Assembly (NCBI GenBank): GCA_019722365.1
Contig: JADFUC010001683.1
Coordinates: 1,426,001 to 1,490,000 of the forward strand
Direction: 5' to 3'
Length of the DNA stretch: 64,000 bases
Origin: Lithospermum erythrorhizon
Lineage: Eukaryota > Streptophyta > Magnoliopsida > Boraginales > Boraginaceae
Shown here: positions 36,360-46,013 of the stretch, one piece after another
Layout of the letters: every line of letters starts with the position of its first letter
How positions within the stretch are numbered: the first letter of the stretch is position 1
Translations under genes and position numbers: made by a program
The notes under the pieces: model-generated
Told to the model about the DNA's origin: nothing
Database searches by the model: none
What the model saw: the letters and a program-made list of their open reading frames with translations, nothing else

Positions 36360-36490
36360 AATAATATATTTTATGTAGAACTATTATTAGTATTATAATA
36401 GGTGTTAATTAGTTAAATAATAATATATTTTTTGTAGAATAATAATAATAATAATAATAATAATTATTATTATTATTATATGAAAGCATT
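36360..36490. repeat. AAT/ATT trinucleotide tract and local duplication
   Basis: A run of AAT repeats changes into ATT repeats at about 36439-36480, which makes a perfect hairpin. Just before it, a unit containing TTAGTTAAATAATAATATAT is present twice (about 36353 and 36410). Confidence 0.8.
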
Positions 36491-37611
36491 ATTATTATTA
36501 TTATAACATATATTAGTTAAATAATCATATGCTTTGGAAGTAAAATTATTACTATTATTAATATTATTTATGTAATTCCATGCGAGATATAAATTTTATA
36601 TGTGGGATCACCAAAATTTAAATTACATTTTTTTTTAAATCATATTAATTTAAGCGACATAAATCAAAATAATTCGATGATACTATATTGATGATCAATT
36701 AAATTGATATATTTAGTCGGGGATCTCAAATTATTGAATTAATATTTTTATCTCTGTATGGACATCTCAGTTTGCTTGGTATAATATCTCTCTATAGACA
36801 TCGTATTTTATTGTAATTTTTTATATTATATTTAAAGAGTTATTTGTGATCAAAATATCCTTTAAAAAATAAAAATATTAATTAGAAAAAATTTCAAAAG
36901 AGTGTAAGTTTTTACACAGTTTTAGAATCAAATTAAATATAAAAATATATCAAATATTTGAGAAATCAATTGCATGTCTCTTTTACTAGTACATTTAAAT
37001 ATAACTATCATAATATAATTAAAAAATTAAATTTTTTTATTTGAACATATCTATTTGAATAAATACTCTTTAATATTAACTATTTTGATATAAACATACG
37101 AACATTAATTGAAATATTATCTACTATTTTAATAGTAACCAACATAAGAATATAATGCGTATTAAGGATGAAAAATTCATAACATATAAGAATGTAGTCA
37201 CCAATTCAATATTTATAATACATTGATAACTACTTATAGTGAATATTATGGATAATTATTTTTTAATTATCTTTAAAAATTGGACAAATGACACATCAAT
37301 CTAATGTCATATGGATAATCTAGGTAACCTTCTAGACTTCACCAAATGATTAAGGTCATTAGACTTTATATATAATATAGATTCTTGAATGATCAAGTAT
37401 CCTAAGGAGCTAGTCATAATTACCGACCTAATTTTTTTTAATAAAAAAACTAGTGGGGCAAGTCAAAGGGCGACAGTAGTAGACTAATTTTTTACAAAAT
37501 ACGGAGTAAAATTTTATTATTTTGTCAAAAAAATATTTTGCCCTACCATTACATTTTATACGTTTTGTTATTTTTTTATTACTTCAATTCCCTCATCGTA
37601 TATAAAGTCTT

Positions 37612-37735
37612 GATTATGCCATTGTTTATAATGGTTAAATTGAATTTGTATCCTCAATTCCCATTTTTGTTCCATTAATGGCATTGTTTATAATCGTTAA
37701 ATTGAATTTGTATCCTTTCCTTTTTCGTTCCATTA
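37612..37735. repeat. tandem duplication, unit about 62 bp
   Basis: A unit starting GCATTGTTTATAAT and containing GTTAAATTGAATTTGTATCC, then GTTCCATTA, occurs twice in direct succession with a few substitutions. No gene is associated. Confidence 0.75.
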
Positions 37736-38044
37736 GTTTGGCTATACGAAACTTCTTGATCAATTGATAGGTTAAAATATTATTAAATACAATCTGGGTA
37801 GCGTCGCTAATATTATAGCGCCTACATTCCTTTTGGTTAATAAACCTGCTCATTTGCACATATATTAAGGAAATGAAAAATTAGCAGAAATCGTTGAAAA
37901 TGTAGAATAAGTCATTAAAACTATATCATTGGTTGGTTACATTAATTTAATATAAAAAATGACGAAATGCATTGAAAATGCGAGAATTACAATTTTACAT
38001 GCATAGAAAAAATAATTTGAAATGAAAATATTGGCCTAGAAAGA

Positions 38045-39828
38045 CAACTAGAGAGGGAATGGAGGAGTATTAATTTGCAAATCCCATCACAGAGGCGAGA
38101 CCACTTAAAAATATTATCTTACATAGTTTATTAAATAATCCGGTATTAATTTATAGAGTTTATATTGTAGTTGATAATTGTAAAAAAAAATGGAAGCTGA
38201 AAAAAGGCTGCGATCGCGTATGGTAGTATGGAAGCACTACATTGTAATTGATACGTAGAAAAAAAGAGGCGAAAAAAAGAGCCCATTGATTAATTTAGCA
38301 CCTATCGGTGGGACAGCCCGATATAATAATATTCTATCTTAGGGAGTTTATTAAATAATCGAGTATTAATTTATCGAGTTTCATGGTTGATAGTGCGAAA
38401 AAAAAAGCCCGACACCCCCGCGCCTTGACTACGCCAATCGAGTATTAATTACCGAGCTTCTATTATTGTAAGTTGATAATGTCAAATAAATAATTAAATT
38501 AAAAACTTAAATGTAAATGGAGCGAAAAGGCACGAATTATTAATTCAACATCTTATCTCCGATTCGGGGCCGGCCAAAAATATAATAGCAGTATTAATTT
38601 GTAGAGCCCTACATCAGATGATAATTTGTAAAAAAGGAAAAATAAAAGCCAAAAAACCACGAGCTGGCTAGGTAAGTGCAGTCTGCCGCTCTTTATAAAA
38701 AATGTAAAGAAATAAAAAAAGAGCAATTATTAATTTAACGCACATCCACGAGTAGGAATTTTTAAGTAATATAATATATCAGTATTTATTTGCTCGAGCT
38801 TCTACTATAGATGATAATTGTAAAAAAGGAAAAAAATAAAAAGGAAAAAACAAAACTCATGGCGACATGACCTTTATTAAATAATCGAGTATTAATTTAT
38901 AGAGTTTATACTGTAGTTGTTAATTGCAAAAAAAAAAAAAAGGCTGAAAAAAAACAGAGTCGCCTTGAAGCCGTATCGGGGTTTCTCATAGTTGATAATT
39001 GAAAAAAGAGAGCGAAAAAAAATGAGTAGACGGAACCGAAAAACTCTTCATTTAAATAATGGTATTTTATCGTTTCTACAATTGATAATTGAAAAAAATA
39101 GAAAAACCCCGGCACCGCTCAATCAGTATTAATTGTCGAGTTTATAATGCAATTGATAATTTCAAAATAAATAAAAAAATTAAAAAAAAAATGTAAGAGG
39201 AGCGAAAAATAAATTATTAATTTAGCATTATAAAATTAAAGAGGCTGGCCAAAATATAATATACCGACTATTAATATAGAGCTTACACTATAAATGATAA
39301 TTATAAAAAAAAAAATAGGAAAAGCAACCCCCCAAAAAAGGAAAAGGAAAAAAGCAAAATTCGCGGGCGTATGATCGCGCATGAGGGGTACAATGCACTT
39401 CACTTTTATAATATACATAGATATTGCATTAACATTGACATTGTATTCATCGATTCACCTCTTTATAAACAAAATAATTTACATACGTTTCAAGTTGTAG
39501 GCTTGCATGATGGTGAGGCAAGGTATATTATTTGAAGGTACTTTGATATGTGGCATATGATTAGTCTATCTAATGAACTTATTAATGCATATACTAGTAT
39601 TGTTGGTAGGATTCAGGCAGCGTCTAATTAAATTTGAGCGGGGCCGATTTTATAGAGTATAAACAAAAATATGTCAAAAGATCGAATGGTAATAATTCCA
39701 AAAACATTAAGTTCCAAATTTAACACCTATCCCCAAATTGGGACCAACCAAAATATTGTTTAAAAGTTATTAAATAATCAGTATACTCTTGTAGTTGATA
39801 ATTAGAAAAAATCTAAAAATAAATATGT
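38045..39828. repeat. degenerate satellite-like array, left part
   Basis: Imperfect units of roughly 100-240 bases share, in order, a GGGAC-GGCCAAAATATTAT block, AGAGTTTATTAAATAATCG, AGTATTAATTTATCGAGTTT, a TACTGTAGTTGATAATTG block, a poly-A run, and ATTATTAATTTAGCACC. Copies of the TTAAATAATC word or its relics appear near 38130, 38350, 38880, 39052 and 39770. Short GC-richer stretches between units differ from copy to copy. No open frame is maintained. This reads as an old, strongly diverged tandem repeat, not a gene. Confidence 0.75.
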
Positions 39829-39840
39829 ATATATATATAT

Positions 39841-39934
39841 TTCGTAAAATTTGTGAAAAATGTCGATTAAATCCGTGAATGAGGGGACTGATTATAGTAA
39901 TTTGAACGACAGAAACATAAGCAGACAAGGATAA
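39841..39934 (+). pseudogene. rpl36: plastid rpl36 fragment
   Basis: Matches the last two thirds of plastid rpl36 (frame containing VRKICEKCR, ending RQG and a stop at 39932-39934), with indels and lost codons in between. The 5' third, including the start codon, is missing at the AT-repeat junction. The downstream rpl36-rps11 spacer is retained. Confidence 0.7.
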
Positions 39935-40033
39935 TTAGACTCACTAAAGAACCAATGTACAAATAAAGGAATGCATTTTGGCATGAAATGGATATCATAT
40001 TTCTCTGTCGTATTTATAAGATGATAAAAAACC

Positions 40034-40320
40034 ATGGCGAGCTATAAAGGCAGAAATGGGTATTGAACTGCGATAAGAGTACATTAGAATACAAAGAGTT
40101 ATTCATGTTCAAGCAACTTTTAGCCTTCATTATTCTTACATTAGATATCACGGTCGTTGGTTTCTTGGGCCTCTTAGGTACTGGATTCAAAAGGGGTACA
40201 AGAAGGGGGCCGCCGTTCTTTGCTCAAAACCGCCGGCGGAAAATGCTATTAAATGCGATAGTAGATCAAGGTATGCAACGAGCAGAAGTCATGATAAAAG
40301 GCCACAGTCTCGAAACCTTT
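40034..40320 (+). pseudogene. rps11: plastid rps11 fragment
   Basis: Begins at an ATG within a recognisable rps11 start context. It retains VIHVQA-like, [13 protein letters not shown] and [12 protein letters not shown] segments characteristic of ribosomal protein S11. Frameshifts lie between them, and the C-terminal third (the region ending KKRRV in functional genes) is absent. Non-functional nuclear copy. Confidence 0.8.
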
Positions 40321-40463
40321 TACTTATCTTTTCATACATCCAATTATCCAATAAAAAAGCTCGTCTATTTCTTAATCATTTTATTTTATAGGGTTGAATA
40401 AAAATTAGATTGACCCATTATTTGATTTATATCCAATTTGGAAACATCAAAATTTAGTTCATC

Positions 40464-40862
40464 ATGGGTACTAGGGACAACATTAACGAGATAATACTCA
40501 ACCTCACATCACAGAAATACCCCGATATGGATAGAAAGAGTGGTTCGAATAGGATCTCTTGTGTGCAGAAGTATTGTTAAAATCGCTGCGCGGGGGTTTA
40601 TCGAAGCGTGAAGGCATCGCGAAAATAACAAACCTTTTTAGTTTTAACACCACGACATAGAAGGAATAAGCCCTATAAATATTTTAAATTTAAAACGGAT
40701 CGATCGACACGGTCTCACGAGGTAAATTCTAACTATAAGCGAATTCCTAAATTTTAGGTGGATAAATTATAAATTCTTTTCTACTTCTCGAGGTATAATG
40801 ACAGACCGGGAAGCTCGAGAAGAAAAAGTCGACGGAGAAATTTTGTGTTATATATATGGTAA
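40464..40862 (+). pseudogene. rps8: plastid rps8 copy
   Basis: Full-length relic of about 399 bases, close to the usual plastid length. Recognisable parts include the segments for DMDRK, VVRI, LRHRRN, ILNLKRI and, near the end, [12 protein letters not shown] and GEILCYI. Several deletions and substitutions disrupt the frame. Confidence 0.75.
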
Positions 40863-40981
40863 TCCTTTTAATATCCAAATTGGGTATGAAACTTCCCTAT
40901 TTGTGAAAAAAAAAAAAAACAAGTTGTCCTAATACTGGGTTTCCTCTCGTGATTGAGGAATTCCAAGAGGGTTTACCGGGA

Positions 40982-41213
40982 ATGAAAGAACAAAAATGGG
41001 TTCATGAAGGTTTAATTGAATCGCTTCCCAGACGGTATGTTCGGGTTCGTTTGGATAATGAGATGCGATTCTAGGTTATGTTTGAGGGGAAAGATCCGGC
41101 GTAGTTTTATACGGATACTACCGGGAGATAAGTCAAAAATTGAAGTAAGTCGTTATAATTCCACGGAGGGCCGTATAATATATCGACTCCGTAACAAGGA
41201 TTCGAAGGATTAG
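40982..41213 (+). pseudogene. infA: plastid infA copy, frameshifted
   Basis: Starts ATGAAAGAACAAAAATGGG ([11 protein letters not shown]) and ends RLRNKDSKD with a stop at 41211-41213, so the whole gene for translation initiation factor IF-1 is covered. Internal indels shift the frame after the first 15 or so codons and again near the middle; the C-terminal half ([14 protein letters not shown] onward) is in one frame. Its presence shows that the donor plastome still carried infA. Confidence 0.85.
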
Positions 41214-41319
41214 GTAGTTTTCACTTGACATCCGCTTTGTGGAAATCGATTCGAGGTGGAAAATTCAAGAAACTTTTTCTTCAAAAGTCATTATAATTAA
41301 GGATATATATATATATATG

Positions 41320-41500
41320 AAAAATGAGCGAAAAAAAGGCATTATTAAGCTAGCACCACATCAGTGGGACAAGAGCCAAAACTAATTATCTTAGAGTTTA
41401 TTATAGAATCGAGTTTAGGTAAAATTTGAAATTTGCATAAGAAAAAATGAAAAAAGAACAAAAAACACGAACTAGTAATTTAGCGCCATATGGGTTAACT
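41320..41500. repeat. satellite-like array units right of the plastid insertion
   Basis: One to two units of the same degenerate repeat resume directly after the AT run (GAAAAATGAGCGAAAAAA, GCATTATTAAGCTAGCACC, TTATCTTAGAGTTTATTA). Confidence 0.6.
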
Positions 41501-41559
41501 AATCTGGGACTAAGCGTTGGACTACGTGTACGTGCAGTTGGACTACGTTAATACGTACA

Positions 41560-43920
41560 CACCTTGTTTAATGATGACTTAAACATTGATTTACTATCTA
41601 ACATATGTGCTCCCAGTGATTTATTTCATAGGTATATTAGAAGGTGCTTGTCGGACGAAAGTTGATATTGATATCAAACAAGCACAAGATCAGGCAGTAG
41701 AACAATGAAGAATTGTCATGAGCTTAAAGATGAAATGCAATGCCAAAAGATAAGTATAGTGATAGAGAATAAGAATCAATCATCTGAGCTTAAGTGAAAG
41801 AATAGCGATGAAGAAGAAGATCGTCCATCTACCGGTCATGAAAGGACCAAGAACGAGAGCTTATGAAGAATCAAGATCAGAAGAGACGAGCCTTGGAATC
41901 AAGCCGAAACTAGGTAAAGTTAGCAAGCTTGAATCTTACTCTACTTTCCTTTCTTGATCTTGATTGAAGTTCTTATTTGAGAAATATTTTCAAATTATTT
42001 TTTGACAAAAAAAGAGAACTTAACCGTTTGATGTTTTTTAAAGAATATTTGTCAAAAGAAAATGTTTTGAAAATCTAAATATTTATAAAACTGAGATATA
42101 TCATTTTATTAAAAGGGGTTTCAAAAGAACTTTCCAAACGCTTTTTGGATTATCAAAATCGGAGTTATGAAGTGGGAAATGAGTTTTAAATTAATTTGTG
42201 CGGTGACCAATCGGCCCTCTTGAAATTTATTCACGGCAGCCGTTCTTGCAGAGCCGATTCTGAGTGCATTTGAGGTAGAAGCATTGTTTTCAAAGGTTTC
42301 AGCGCTTCCCCTCGTGTCGGCCCCATTTGGGACGAGCCGTTAGGGTCGAAATTGGTCCATTTTGCCGTTTGACCTCAGTTCTTCCCACAGCCAAAAATCC
42401 CCGACACTTATAATAACCACGCTCACTTCCCCAACTCTTCCCCAATCAATCCTAAACATTTTATACTTATTTCTCATCTTTAAAATACCAAATCTCTCAA
42501 ACACATGAGCTTTAATTGTGATTATCAAAGAGAATGAGTTTGGTTTGTGCCTAAACTTTGAAATGAAATGAAAGCAAAGAGCATTCAAGGTGTTTGATGA
42601 AATGCTCAAATGGGGAGTTCAAGAGCTTCAATGTCTTATCTACTCAACAAGGAGTTCAACAACCTTCAATGTTATATCTACTCAATGTAAGGAGTTATAA
42701 ATTGTGCTTAAATTATAATACTCTTATCTAATCCATTAAAGGATTATAAGTAGCCACAAGAGTAAAAGCTTTCTTTGAAAAGATTAGCACAAGATTCCGC
42801 GAATAGGGTTTTCTTACTTGGAAGTGAACTCAATTGTGTGTATTCCTAGCGAGATAGCTAGGCAGGTTCTAATTAGTGTAGCTAGAGATTGTTGAAGTTG
42901 GTGTAATCTTGAGCGCTCGGTGGTATTCGAGGTTGCTTTAGTGGATGCTCAAGTGGTTGAAGTGATTCTATTGCTAGAAGGTTACAGTGGTATAAGCGAG
43001 CCGTTTGTTAAGCAGTTGGTGTACACATGGATGCTTGGGTGGATTTCCCAAAGGTTCTTCAGTGTGGTTTCTCGGTGGTTACTAGAGGCGTAGCTATGTG
43101 GTCTAGTGGTTTAGCTAGATGGTATATATTGAGTATCTTGCTTATGCGCCATGAGGAGTTACTTGGATAATATATACGGGTTCTTTCCAAATCGAGGTTG
43201 AAAAGCCAAAGAGGTCGAGCACTAGGTTTACGAGCTCGTTAAACACCGTGTATCAAGTTTGTATTCTCATGTAATGCTTTTATCTTATTGTTGATATTAT
43301 GTTTGTGATAGAATGCTATTATTCTATTATATGTTAGTTTATGCGGCCAATTGAATATGTCGACATATAATTGAATACACTTATTATTGATAGAATAAGT
43401 TAAATTGAACTATAATTGGATATCTATGATTTAGTGGTCATTACTCATGATTAGGATAGTTTGATTTGATCGATGAACTTATTGATATATTCCGCGCCCG
43501 ATCAAATCATGTTTAAACTTTATCAAAGAATGTCTTAAGCTTCGCCCTAGTATATCTATATATTGAATTATGATATATTTAATAGATTACTAAAGTTGAT
43601 CGATAGTCATGAATGGACTTAAGCGAATTATGCATGAATGAGCTTGTCGTGTTATGCATGAATGGGCTTAATGTTAATATTGATCAAAATGAGTTTTGGA
43701 TGTTTATTGCACATAATGATTGCTAAATTGTTTTGTTTATCTTTTTATCTAGCATTAATTTGAGGGTGTTAATATTACTTTAACTAGACTTGTTTCACAA
43801 ATTACTAAAATTAAATATTAACGGTGAAACTTGTATTAAAAGTTTGTATAAGTCAGCGGTCAACGACCTCTTAGTCTTTATTTCATCCCCCTACAGGGGC
43901 GATAAAGGCATAAGCTAACA
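41560..43920. mobile_element. LTR-retrotransposon-like remnant, unassigned
   Basis: A block of different composition interrupts the satellite-like array. About 41650-41960 is rich in AAGA/GATCAAGA words with no intact frame. About 42230-42370 has GC-richer text (CGAGCCGTTAGGG), and 42780-43270 is a non-coding stretch without stops patterned like a gene. The look is that of retrotransposon 3' and LTR sequence, but I found no second LTR, primer-binding site or pol domain. Identity is a guess. Confidence 0.3.
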
Positions 43921-43979
43921 GCAACATTATTAGATAAATCAAAATATTCTGATCGGCCCGACATTAGTGGTGAAAGGCT

Positions 43980-44980
43980 GATAAAAATGTCTTAACTTAT
44001 AATTTTAGAATATTATTAATTTAGTACACTTTATCCTAGAGTTGGGGCGTAAAATTTTTATCCTAAATAGTTTATTGAATAATCGAGTATTAATTTATCG
44101 ATTTTATCTTGTAGTTGATAATTCTGACAAAAATTGAAAAATGAATGAAAAAGCCGCGAATTATTAATTTGACACAATATCACGAGTCGGGACCGGCCAA
44201 AAATATTATCTTAGAGAGTTATTAAATAATCGAATGTCTCATGGTGATAATTGCAGGCTAGCGAAAAAAAAGCGAATTATTAATTTAGCACTGTCGCCAG
44301 TCGGGACGGCAAAATATTATATTAGAGAGTTTATTAAATAATCGAGTATTAATTTATCAAGTTTCTACTGTAGTTGATAATTGCAAAAAAAAAAAAAAAT
44401 GATGCATTATTAATTTAGCACCCTATCCCTGAGTCGGGACCGGCAAAAAATATTATCTTAGAGAGTTTATTAAATAATCGACTTTTATCCACTAGTCAAA
44501 TAAAAATTAAACAGCTACTACCGGATCGTGACTAACCAAACATATTATCTCGGAGATTTTATTAAAGGATCAGTATTAATTTGCTTGAGGTTTCCTACGG
44601 TAGTTGATAATTCTGCGAGAAAAAGAAATAAATAAAAAAATGAAAAAGAACAACATGAATTATTAATTTAGCACCGTATGTCTAGTCATTATCTTGGAGA
44701 TATTTATTAAATAATCGTATTAATTTATCGAGTTTCAAAAAAAAGCCAAATAAAGTAGCATGGAGGCGTGAGATGAGCCGGTAACCGTGGGCCAGTTAAA
44801 TGCAATTGGCCGTGTCAGGATTTTACGGTAGTTGATAAGAGTAGAAAAAAAAGCGAAGAAAAATAAATTATTAATTTAACCTTGTATCAGAGTCGGACTG
44901 AAGTAAAAATATTATTTTTTGTGAGTTTCTTAATAATCAGTATTAATTTATCGAGGTTTTTTTGGGCCTAAAAAAAGGAA
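43980..44980. repeat. degenerate satellite-like array, right part
   Basis: Seven or so units with the same block order as the left part. TTTATTAAATAATCG-type words occur near 44070, 44220, 44330, 44467, 44558 (relic), 44703 and 44930, so spacings are about 100-230 bases. CGGGAC-GGCAAAAATATTATC precedes and GTTGATAATT follows in most units. Copies here are better preserved than in 38.0-39.8 kb. Confidence 0.8.
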
Positions 44981-46013
44981 TACTAGATTGCGCGTGTACT
45001 AACCACGCGATCCATCTTTATATATGACATAGAACTATCGAGAGTCGAGACTAATAATTTATTGGAGTTACGTATTCAAAGACAGCAGCATCCATTGTGT
45101 TCATTACCTTCAATCTTGGTTCTAATCATAACTAGCTTGGCTCCACTAACTCAATAGGTGATACAGTTGATGGCATACGAATAAAAAATTTACTTATTTA
45201 ACTAAGAATTTAATTTAATTGATCAATCAATCATTTATTAGTAAATAAGGATAGTTGGTTATATGAAAGAGGATGAGACATATTATGTGGCAGACGATCC
45301 TACATCGAAACAACACAACCAATTATAATTGACCTTCTATTTATTGATCAACCTAAAAATGAGAAAAACCTTAACAATGCAACTTATCCCATTTCTAGAA
45401 ATTAGATAGATTTATTTTTACACCTTATTAGTTATTAAATCACCTTGCAAATAAAATACTCAAAAGTTTCAATTTTTTGTGTCTTCCAGAAAAGGTACTC
45501 ATCTTAACGTCATTAGCTCCAATTGATGTTTGGTGTATTATTAGGTACACTAACACACACAAATGCAAAGCCTTCTCTATATGCTAACTGTCTAATTAGT
45601 CATACGTTGTTACAAGTACTTAGTCATATAATGGTGTTGGTAAACAAGCATTAGCTACCATCAACACCCCCCTCCCCCTCCCTCTCTAAGTTGAGAGATG
45701 CCCGAAGGAAAAGGAAGAGTCAACTGTTCAAGTAACCTTTTTCTTCTTAATCACTTGCTTCTCAATCTATGAAACCAAACATACAATCTTCAAGCATTCA
45801 TTGTCTACAAAATTAAGTAATTTTCCACAATCTTCTTTACAAGAAAGTATATAATTAATAATTCCTTTGTTTCTATATATATATGTACATGTCCATCTAT
45901 CTTAATGATCAAGAAGAAGCATTGAAAACACCATTTTAGAACTCATATTCCTTTACATTTCAATAAAGGGTGTCTGAATTGCACATTTTCTTGATATTTA
46001 AATTGATGCAAAG
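44981..46013 (+). promoter_or_regulatory. upstream region of the polygalacturonase gene
   Basis: No other gene is seen. A TATA-like CTATATATATATG lies at 45873-45885, about 130 bases before the start codon, which would leave a leader of about 100 bases. A C-rich tract lies near 45665-45685. Confidence 0.35.

Larger units (their letters stand above)
35081..38040. other. CCD1 upstream region and AT-rich intergenic DNA
   Basis: The first few hundred bases left of about 35300 are the CCD1 leader and promoter on the minus strand; no distinct TATA box can be chosen. Beyond that lie a MITE, trinucleotide repeats and short tandem duplications, listed separately. No gene is supported. Confidence 0.5.
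39829..41310 (+). mobile_element. nuclear insertion of plastid DNA (NUPT), permuted rpl36-rps11 / rps8-infA
   Basis: Plastid ribosomal-protein operon sequence embedded in the satellite-like array. Normal plastid order is rps8-infA-rpl36-rps11. Here, all on the plus strand, the order is rpl36 (39841-39934), rps11 (40034 to about 40320), a spacer, rps8 (40464-40862), infA (40982-41213) and then the infA-rpl36 spacer up to about 41300. Both outer ends fall at the rpl36 5' end and abut AT dinucleotide runs (39828-39840 and 41307-41320). Many substitutions and small indels break all frames, so it is an old, non-functional transfer. Identification rests on matching recalled plastid sequences. Confidence 0.8.

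Noticed and set aside
40063..40401. Open frame of 112 codons taken as a nuclear gene
   Set aside because: Its middle is a frameshifted plastid rps11 segment; the ends are chance extensions into spacer.
41016..41213. Open frame of 65 codons as a functional nuclear infA
   Set aside because: The start lies after a frameshift within the infA relic, the N-terminal third is out of frame, and there is no transit peptide or gene context.
38045..44980. CRISPR-like alternation of conserved blocks and variable spacers
   Set aside because: Units are 100-240 bases, strongly diverged and in a plant nuclear context with plastid DNA and MITEs; this is a degenerate satellite, not a CRISPR array.
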